Shown: in pieces, positions 1-5,167 of the stretch | Layout: each line of letters opens with the position of its first letter | How positions within the stretch are numbered: position 1 is the first letter of the stretch | Source of the DNA: an uncultured Eubacteriales bacterium | GTDB lineage: Bacteria > Bacillota_A > Clostridia > Lachnospirales > Cellulosilyticaceae | Length of the DNA stretch: 5,167 nucleotides | Direction: 5' to 3' | Assembly (NCBI GenBank): GCA_900556665.1 | Contig: USPX01000163.1 | Coordinates: forward strand, 1-5,167 | Notes under the pieces: model-generated | The model's input: only the letters and a program-made list of their open reading frames with translations | The model's database searches: none | Told to the model about the DNA's origin: nothing | Translations under genes and position numbers: made by a program

Positions 1-415
1 GTAATATAATACGTATGTATAAACTCCCCGCTGCCATAAGTTCTTCTGGCATATTGAGCCATCTTAAAATAGTGGTTAAAAAGGTTACACTTACAACAGT
101 TAAAATACAAGCAATTAAAATTCCTAATTTTAAAGTTCCCGCTATAGCCTTACGCATACTCTCATGTTGCTTAGCCCCAAATCTATGAGCCACAATAATT
201 GCAAATCCATTGGTAAGACCTATTAAAAAGCCTATAATTAAATTATTTAAAGTACTGGTAGCCCCAACAGCTGCTAATGCATTTCCACCTAATGTACTTC
301 CTACAATTCGAGTATCTACTAAACTATAAAACAGCTGAAATAAATTCCCAATCAAAATAGGAATTGCAAACTGCACAATAAGTTTACTAGGACTCCCTTT
401 TGTTAAATCCTTCAT
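1..415 (-). CDS. MATE family efflux transporter, N-terminal part (runs off the window)
   Basis: The reading frame starts at an ATG (413-415) and stays open to the left edge, giving 138 complete codons. The start MKDLTKGSPSKLIVQFAIPI, followed by GNLFQLFYSLVDTRIVGSTL, ALAAVGATSTLNNLIIGF and a GFAIIVAHRFGAK segment, is typical of the MATE (multi antimicrobial extrusion) family, DinF/MepA-like branch. These are 12-helix inner-membrane antiporters that export drugs or metabolites using Na+ or H+. About the first four helices are visible here, which is roughly a third of a usual 440-460 residue protein. Asp34 in the VDT motif is the family's conserved early acidic residue. An AGGAG ribosome binding site (complement of 425-429) lies 9 nt upstream of the ATG and supports this start. 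The gene is separated from the GGDEF genes by a long repeat-bearing gap, so it is probably transcribed on its own. The substrate cannot be told from this fragment. Confidence 0.93.
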   Translation of the reverse strand, partial: MKDLTKGSPSKLIVQFAIPILIGNLFQLFYSLVDTRIVGSTLGGNALAAVGATSTLNNLIIGFLIGLTNGFAIIVAHRFGAKQHESMRKAIAGTLKLGILIACILTVVSVTFLTTILRWLNMPEELMAAGSLYIRIIL

Positions 416-470
416 TTTTACACTCTCCTACCTATTATCCTGTCCTTCCTAAAAAGCACATATCATGCCC

Positions 471-499
471 ATTTTACCACAATCCTCCCAAAATAAGAA
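471..499 (-). promoter_or_regulatory. possible sigma-A-type promoter for the MATE gene
   Basis: On the minus strand, TGGTAAAAT (complement of 471-479) resembles an extended -10 box (TGn + TAAAAT, five of six matches to TATAAT). Seventeen bases upstream is TTCTTA (complement of 494-499), a weak -35 with three of six matches. This would give a leader of about 50 nt before the MATE ATG and places transcription start downstream of repeat element A. It was found by eye, and AT-rich DNA makes chance matches common. Confidence 0.3.
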
Positions 500-505
500 G
501 ACGCG

Positions 506-745
506 ATTATCTAAACAGAAGCGAGAGTAGGCGCAACTATTAATCTACCTCTGAAGTGATTTGATGCTAGTCTTAGCGAAGAGAAGTAAAGAGGTTTTAA
601 GAGTGCTGTCTGAACAACGCGATGAACCGAGCATTGCGTAGCGTAGTGAGTTCACTCTGTTTCCTTACTTCTCGAGCTTAGACTAGCACAAATCAGGAAG
701 GTATAGTTAGTAATGCGACTACTCTCGCCAGTCATTTATTCTAAT
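506..745. repeat. large imperfect palindrome, copy A (long-hairpin element, first of two)
   Basis: The core at 521-728 folds back on itself along nearly its whole length. Pairing segments from base to tip are 521-530 with 719-728, 532-535 with 714-717, ACCT 547-550 with AGGT 699-702, TGATTT 557-562 with 690-695, TGCTAGTCT 565-573 with AGACTAGCA 680-688, GAGAAGTAA 581-589 with 665-673 (one A×C mismatch just inside at 590/664), AGAGT 600-604 with ACTCT 654-658, and GAAC 612-615 with GTTC 650-653. Small loops separate them: AGGTTTTA (592-599) opposite GTTT (659-662), and a one-sided bulge GCTGTCT (605-611). The tip (616-649) is 34 nt, twice that of copy B. The flanks 506-520 and 729-745 extend the pairing weakly. 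No open reading frame or transposase is seen inside. It could be a structured RNA or a MITE-like mobile hairpin. The strand is undecided because potential G-U pairs fall on both. I recognise no named family. Confidence 0.9.
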
Positions 746-746
746 G

Positions 747-776
747 CCTCATTTTATAATGAAACCTCATTTTATA
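747..776. repeat. 12-bp direct repeat between the two palindromes
   Basis: CCTCATTTTATA occurs at 747-758 and again at 765-776, a spacing of 18 bp. It lies in the 94-nt AT-rich spacer (746-839) that separates the two large palindromes. The rest of that spacer has a T-rich stretch (about 810-828) and nothing else I can support. The repeat is short enough to be accidental in this composition. Confidence 0.5.
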
Positions 777-839
777 GCTAAACATTCCCTATAGTTATAT
801 CAATATGAACCAATTAACTTTTTTCTTTCTCTCCCACAA

Positions 840-1063
840 GTTATTCTAAATAGAAGTGAGAGTAGTCGCAACTACTAATCTACCTCTGTAATAATTTGAT
901 GATACTCTTAACGAAGATAAGTAAAGAGGTTTTAGGCGTGCTGTCTGAACGCAGCGAAGCGTAGTGAGTTCACGCCGTTTCTTTACTTATCAAGTTTAGA
1001 GTATCACAAATTATGGAAGGTGTAGTTAGTAGTGCGACTACTCTCACTAGCCATTTAGATAAC
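840..1063. repeat. large imperfect palindrome, copy B (long-hairpin element, second of two)
   Basis: This is homologous to copy A in the same orientation, with a 192-nt core at 856-1047. The terminal helix is a perfect 15 bp (856-870 with 1033-1047). Further helices are CTACTAA 872-878 with 1026-1032, ACCT 882-885 with 1018-1021, ATAATTT 891-897 with 1008-1014, TGATACTCT 900-908 with 998-1006, GATAAGTAAAG 916-926 with 981-991, GGCGT 935-939 with 972-976, and GAAC 947-950 with 968-971. The internal loop AGGTTTTA (927-934) opposite GTTT (977-980) and the bulge GCTGTCT (940-946) are identical to copy A. The base is extended by GTTATTCTAAAT (840-851) pairing with ATTTAGATAAC (1053-1063) with one bulged T, which runs into the last codons and stop of the adjacent GGDEF gene. 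It is not a standard intrinsic terminator on the minus strand, since the bases after the hairpin there are A-rich rather than T-rich. Confidence 0.92.
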
Positions 1064-2935
1064 CCTATTTCTCCCTTGTTCTTTGGCTATGTAGAGGTTT
1101 TGATCGGCGCTATCTAAGATATCTCTCATTTCACTAGTTGATTCTTTCACGCCTAGGCTTACTGTTACCTTCATTTCATTTTCCCAAGCATGTGCTTCTA
1201 TACACTGTCTAATGTTTTCTGCTATATCTCTTACTTCTTCTATAGGCTTATTTTCTATAATGGCTACAAATTCTTCGCCGCCATATCTAAAAAGCTTTCC
1301 GCTTTTACCTATTACCTCTTTACTTAAGTTTACTACGCCTTTAATTACTTGATCACCCACTAAATGTCCATATACATCATTGATGGATTTGAAATAATCA
1401 ATATCAAATATAATCATTGCAAATGGATGCGTTTGCCCTTGTAACTTTCTGTAATACTCTTCAAAGTATCTTCTATTATAGACATTGGCTAAACCATCTA
1501 AGCGGTTAACTTGTATGAGCCTTTTGTTGTTTATCCATACTAATCTCATAATGATGCAAATCACACTGGCAATTATAATAATTTGTAGGTATCTTTTCAT
1601 TTTTAGGTGTGCTTCTTCTAGTAGCTGTTTCTGATATTCATATTTATAAAGTGCATAATCTGAATAATCCATATTCACGACAATGGCTTCCTGATCATAG
1701 AACTGGCGTAATTTTATTTCGTATTTATTCGCTTCTTCATAATCCCCTTGTTCATCTAATATATTGACTAAGCGATTTAAAATGTATTTCATAAACTGCT
1801 TATTATTTTCTTCAACTAACGTTTTATATATATGAATACTTTCTTGTAAATCACCTTTTAAATACATCAGCTCAGCTTTAGCTAATAAATAATTTGTATG
1901 TATGCTTAAATAAGTGTCTTTCTCTATACCCTTAATATTAATTTCAATGTTATTTAAAATCTCCTCTGCACGTTCTACCTCTTGTAATTTAAGATAATAA
2001 TTACACCTTGAAATCTCTCCCATAGCCATAATGGACTCATACAATTCTTTCGGTAAATACTGTGTATATTTTAAAACGGCTTGTTGAATTTCCTCTACGT
2101 CATTATAATCTGCTTCATATAACATATTTTCATATAGATTAATTGCAGCATATGTTTTAATATACGCACTATCCTCTGGATTTGTAATTGGTATATCTAA
2201 TGCATATCTAAAATGATATTTAGCTTCCTCATAATCCCCTAATAAACCATAGGTGGCCCCTAAACTAACCTGAGCTTTGGCACCATAAAATTTATTGGTC
2301 ATATTTTCAGCAGCTGCCATGACTTCTAAGAACTTTTCCATCCCTCTTGCATAGTTGCCATTATAAACATATAGTATACCAATTTTAATTTTAATGTCAC
2401 ATTTAGTCTCTAATGTTAATCCACTAGTTTCTTCTAATACCTGCTCTAAACTCTCAATTAATGTTTTATTCCCTTCTTCTACATAAACGATATCTTGTAT
2501 TAAATCTACAACTGCACTGCTTTCCTCATTATATATTTTACCCGAAAAGTCTACTAGCATATTCCCTACAAAAGCTATCGCTTCACTTTTTTCGCCTTCT
2601 GTTAATAGGATTTTTATTAAATCTATCGCTGCATAAAGTCGTATATATTCGTTTTTACTTTTAGAAGCTTGATACAAATATCTTTTTGCATTTTGCTCAT
2701 CACCTTCTTGATACTTTACAAACCCTAAAACAAAGGCTTCATCTGTACTAAGATTTACTTCATCTATCTGACCTACTACTTCATTTAGTAGCTTATTATC
2801 TAATGTACCTTCACCTTTTTCCTGTGCAATAATCTGTTTAATAACTTGTTTTGTTTTATTAGGCATACTTATAGTCATAAGCGCTATAAGCACGATTAAA
2901 CCTATTCTCAGTAAATTCCTTACGCTTATATTCAT
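1055..2935 (-). CDS. membrane diguanylate cyclase with extracytoplasmic TPR sensor region (paralogue 1)
   Basis: This 626-residue protein should make cyclic di-GMP from two GTP. Residues about 8-25 form a membrane segment or uncleaved signal anchor, preceded by R6 and R10. Residues about 27-445 are helical with TPR-like units (about 64-95, 181-210, 217-249, 348-377, 382-415) and should lie outside the membrane. A second membrane segment at about 449-467 is followed by basic residues (NNKR), matching the positive-inside rule. The GGDEF domain runs from about 478 to the end: FDID with D511 as metal ligand, F515-K516, N519 and D528 for guanine binding, GGEEF at 552-556, SLG at 593-595, and the closing GRN. 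The I-site position reads GKSG instead of RxxD, so product inhibition there is unlikely. The ATG follows an AAAGGGA ribosome binding site (complement of 2943-2949), itself in the 16-nt gap after the upstream paralogue, so the two genes are very likely cotranscribed. The signal sensed is unknown. Confidence 0.93.
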   Translation of the reverse strand: MNISVRNLLRIGLIVLIALMTISMPNKTKQVIKQIIAQEKGEGTLDNKLLNEVVGQIDEVNLSTDEAFVLGFVKYQEGDEQNAKRYLYQASKSKNEYIRLYAAIDLIKILLTEGEKSEAIAFVGNMLVDFSGKIYNEESSAVVDLIQDIVYVEEGNKTLIESLEQVLEETSGLTLETKCDIKIKIGILYVYNGNYARGMEKFLEVMAAAENMTNKFYGAKAQVSLGATYGLLGDYEEAKYHFRYALDIPITNPEDSAYIKTYAAINLYENMLYEADYNDVEEIQQAVLKYTQYLPKELYESIMAMGEISRCNYYLKLQEVERAEEILNNIEINIKGIEKDTYLSIHTNYLLAKAELMYLKGDLQESIHIYKTLVEENNKQFMKYILNRLVNILDEQGDYEEANKYEIKLRQFYDQEAIVVNMDYSDYALYKYEYQKQLLEEAHLKMKRYLQIIIIASVICIIMRLVWINNKRLIQVNRLDGLANVYNRRYFEEYYRKLQGQTHPFAMIIFDIDYFKSINDVYGHLVGDQVIKGVVNLSKEVIGKSGKLFRYGGEEFVAIIENKPIEEVRDIAENIRQCIEAHAWENEMKVTVSLGVKESTSEMRDILDSADQNLYIAKEQGRNRVI

Positions 2936-2951
2936 CTTATATTCCCTTTAT

Positions 2952-4844
2952 CTATTCATTACAAATCACTTTATTTCTACCTTGCATTTTTGCTTCATAT
3001 AACATTTTATCGGCCAAGTGGAGTACATCTCTTGTATCTGCAGCGCTGCTTGCTATACCCATACTGATTGTAATTTGCCTTTTCCCCCATTCATATGAGG
3101 CTACAGCCTGTCTCATACTTTCTGCAAGGGCTATAAGCTTTTCTTTATCAGTTTCTTCGATAAGTAGTACAAATTCTTCCCCACCATATCTAAATAGCAC
3201 GCCTCTTTTAGAGACTACTTTCTGACATAACTCTACCACTTTACGGATGACTTTATCTCCTACTACATGTCCATATGTATCATTGATAGCTTTAAAATGA
3301 TCAATATCAAATATGACCACTGAAAATGGTTTGGTTCCTGTAAGCATTTCACTATAATACTTCTCAAAGTAATTTCTATTATAGATTCTCGTTAAACTAT
3401 CTGATTTGTTAATACGTCTAAGTTGAAGGTATGTTAAGCTCATGCTAAGCACAATACATACTACGATAGCACTTACAATTGCTATCGTTATATTTTCTAT
3501 CATAAGTTTTTTGGCCTTTTCTCTTAGCTTACGTTCATTTTCATACTTATATAAGGCATAATCAGAATAATCCTTATGGACTGCACGTGATTCATTTTCA
3601 TACCACTGTTGTAATTCACGTTCATATACATTAGCTGCTTCATATTGACCTGTTGCATTAAGTACCTCTACCAGTCCTTCTAATACACTTTTTCTAAACT
3701 GTATATCTTCTATAGCTAATGCTTCCATGTAATAGTCTATAGCTTCTTCTATTTGTCCTTCTTGGTAGTATAATTCTGCCCTAGCTAATGCATAAGTTGT
3801 CTCTATCCCAATATAATCCTCTGTTTGTGTTGTCTCTAGTCTTTTGCCAATGCTTGAAATCAGCTTTTTAGCTTCTTCTATCTTTCCAGTCTTTAAAGCC
3901 AGTCTTGCATTAGGAAGATCATTCATAATGGATAATACTTCACGGGTATCCTCTGGAAGCGACTGACTATACTTCGTAAATAATGCTTGTACATCTTGTA
4001 TTTCCTCATAACTTTCTTCATATAAAATTGAGTCATACAAGTTAATGGCGCCATATGTTTTGATACTCGCCTCATCATATGCATCATCCAAAGGTATATT
4101 CATCCCCTTTTCAATATATTTACGACACGCTTTACCATCTCCTAACATGCCATAGGTTACACCCATATCAATATAAGCTTTTGCACTATAATAGGCATGT
4201 TCAGTCCCTTCGCTTTCTGCAATAACCTGTAAACATTCTTCAATCCCTTTGGCGTAATTACCATTTGTAAAATACATTACACCTAAATTACTTCTTAAAC
4301 TTAATGCAACACGTCTCTCCATTTTATCCGAGTATTCCAGCACTTCTTTAAACTGCTCTTGAACCATCCTTCTTCCTTCTTCTGAATTAAGGGCCATTTG
4401 TGCAGCAGTCATAATGGTATTATAAGTACTCTCTGTGTAATCCTCTGGACCAATACTTTCTAACATTTCTTTCGTCAATGTGATACACTTCTCTCCATCT
4501 CCTTCTGCCATGGCAGTAGATACAAGTGCCACTGTACTATATATTTTGGCTATACTATTTTTATTTGTTCTAGCCGTCTCTAAATAGTGTTGTGCTTTCT
4601 CTAAATCCTGATCATTATAGTATTTATAACCTACTATAAACCTTTCATCCGAAGTTAATTGCTCCTCTTCTTTTTGAAGTAGCTTCGTAATATAAGTTTC
4701 ATCCTCTTTGGTAGCTTCCTGAATGCCTACTACTACCTCCATCAAATGTGCTATTTTATTTTGGTTACTTTTGATATACATAGTAGTTAGACTTCCAATA
4801 ACCAAGCTTATGCCTACTACTCCACCTATTATCTTCCTACGCAT
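2952..4844 (-). CDS. membrane diguanylate cyclase with extracytoplasmic TPR sensor region (paralogue 2)
   Basis: This 630-residue protein has the same architecture as its downstream neighbour and should synthesise cyclic di-GMP. After the basic start MRRK, a membrane segment spans about 5-23. A TPR-rich helical region follows (units near 66-94, 179-211, 217-251, 313-336, 350-380, 384-416), then a second membrane segment at about 451-473 followed by LRR. The GGDEF domain starts near 480 (SDSLTRIYNRNYF). It has FDID with D513, F517-K518, N521 and D530, and GGEEF at 554-558, then ISMGIA and GRN near the end. The I-site position reads SKRG, not RxxD. The start is supported by GGAGG (complement of 4852-4856) 7 nt upstream of the ATG. 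The 54-nt gap to the preceding GGDEF fragment shows no hairpin-plus-T-run terminator and no convincing promoter, which suggests an operon. Matches to the neighbour along the whole length, such as IKTY-AINLY and DYSDYALYKYE, mark the pair as products of a tandem duplication. Confidence 0.94.
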   Translation of the reverse strand: MRRKIIGGVVGISLVIGSLTTMYIKSNQNKIAHLMEVVVGIQEATKEDETYITKLLQKEEEQLTSDERFIVGYKYYNDQDLEKAQHYLETARTNKNSIAKIYSTVALVSTAMAEGDGEKCITLTKEMLESIGPEDYTESTYNTIMTAAQMALNSEEGRRMVQEQFKEVLEYSDKMERRVALSLRSNLGVMYFTNGNYAKGIEECLQVIAESEGTEHAYYSAKAYIDMGVTYGMLGDGKACRKYIEKGMNIPLDDAYDEASIKTYGAINLYDSILYEESYEEIQDVQALFTKYSQSLPEDTREVLSIMNDLPNARLALKTGKIEEAKKLISSIGKRLETTQTEDYIGIETTYALARAELYYQEGQIEEAIDYYMEALAIEDIQFRKSVLEGLVEVLNATGQYEAANVYERELQQWYENESRAVHKDYSDYALYKYENERKLREKAKKLMIENITIAIVSAIVVCIVLSMSLTYLQLRRINKSDSLTRIYNRNYFEKYYSEMLTGTKPFSVVIFDIDHFKAINDTYGHVVGDKVIRKVVELCQKVVSKRGVLFRYGGEEFVLLIEETDKEKLIALAESMRQAVASYEWGKRQITISMGIASSAADTRDVLHLADKMLYEAKMQGRNKVICNE

Positions 4845-4898
4845 CCTCTAGCCTCCAATTTTTAATGTCCTATACCGTCTTTATACAAAAAATACCTT

Positions 4899-5167
4899 TT
4901 AACACGTCTCATAAATCACTTGATTTCTCCCTTGCTTTTTAGCTGTATATAAATTTTGATCTGCCATGTTAAATATATCTCTGATTGTATCTGTTGTTTG
5001 AGCAACGCCAATACTCACAGTTACTTTCATATCATTTTCCCACTGATAGGCTTCTACGTCCTTTCTAATGCTTTCTGCTATCTCATATACTTCTTCAATC
5101 GTTTTATCTTCTAATATTGCTGCAAATTCTTCTCCACCATATCTAAATACTTTACCTTTATCTAGCA
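4899..5167 (-). CDS. GGDEF domain protein, C-terminal end only (third tandem paralogue)
   Basis: An open frame enters from the right edge and ends at TAA (complement of 4899-4901), giving 89 complete codons. The visible protein contains FRYGGEEFAAILED with the GGEEF active-site loop, then IAESIRKDVEAYQWENDMKV, the TVSIGVA strand, the MADQNLYTAKKQGRN segment and the ending VIYETC. This is the C-terminal half of a diguanylate cyclase domain. The phosphate-binding and metal-binding FDID part and everything before it lie outside the window. It resembles paralogue 1 closely (YGGEEF-A-I, WEN-MKVTVS, ADQNLY-AK-QGRN-VI), so it probably belongs to the same TPR-GGDEF family, but the sensor region is not visible. 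The position before GGEEF reads LDKG in place of the RxxD inhibitory site. It is the most upstream member of the apparent operon within this window. Confidence 0.92.
   Translation of the reverse strand, partial: LDKGKVFRYGGEEFAAILEDKTIEEVYEIAESIRKDVEAYQWENDMKVTVSIGVAQTTDTIRDIFNMADQNLYTAKKQGRNQVIYETC

Noticed and set aside
416..1054. A cyclic di-GMP riboswitch in the gap next to the GGDEF genes
   Set aside because: The gap is downstream of the GGDEF genes and I find no GEMM-type conserved segments. The structure present is a simple long fold-back, not the two-helix c-di-GMP aptamer.
840..1063. Copy B as an intrinsic terminator for the GGDEF operon
   Set aside because: The stem is far longer and more interrupted than a usual terminator, and on the minus strand the bases after it are A/G-rich, with no T-run. 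An effect on termination is still possible but not shown.
506..1063. An insertion sequence or a CRISPR array
   Set aside because: There is no transposase frame in either copy, and only two large palindromic units exist, without short regular repeats and spacers.
2461..2664. A 67-codon open frame on the plus strand
   Set aside because: It lies fully inside and antisense to the TPR-GGDEF gene, has no ribosome binding site that I can see, and its Leu/Phe/His-rich translation is what the antisense of an AT-rich helical gene gives.
4845..4898. A separate promoter between the GGDEF fragment and paralogue 2
   Set aside because: A TATAAA-like box is present on the minus strand but no acceptable -35 lies 16-18 bases upstream; in such AT-rich DNA this is not enough.

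Overview
This AT-rich window reads almost entirely on the minus strand. The codon use, the strong GGAGG-type ribosome binding sites, the Firmicutes-style MATE transporter and the expanded set of membrane diguanylate cyclases suggest a low-GC clostridial Firmicute, perhaps Lachnospirales-like. That placement is inferred from style; no marker gene is present.

Layout, in the direction of minus-strand transcription (right to left). (1) 5167-4899: the C-terminal end of a GGDEF protein whose start lies outside the window. (2) 4844-2952: a complete 630-residue protein with one N-terminal membrane segment, a TPR-rich extracytoplasmic region, a second membrane segment and a C-terminal GGDEF domain. 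(3) 2935-1055: a 626-residue paralogue with the same architecture. The gaps are 54 nt and 16 nt with no visible terminator, so the three look like one operon of tandem paralogues. (4) 1054-416: a non-coding gap of about 640 nt holding two copies of a roughly 200-nt, nearly fully palindromic element. (5) 415-1: the N-terminal part of a MATE-family exporter with its own ribosome binding site and a possible promoter.

Functionally, the three GGDEF proteins should make cyclic di-GMP at the inner face of the membrane. At least the two complete ones should do so in response to something sensed outside by their TPR regions. All keep the GGEEF active-site signature, and none has the RxxD product-inhibition site.

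The most unusual feature is the pair of palindromic elements. Copies A (about 506-745) and B (about 840-1063) differ at many stem positions, but at seven of them both partners have changed so that pairing is kept. An internal loop, a 7-nt bulge and part of the tip are identical. This is the pattern expected of a selected nucleic-acid fold (a structured RNA or a mobile hairpin element), not of drifting spacer DNA. The base stem of copy B overlaps the stop codon of the last GGDEF gene.
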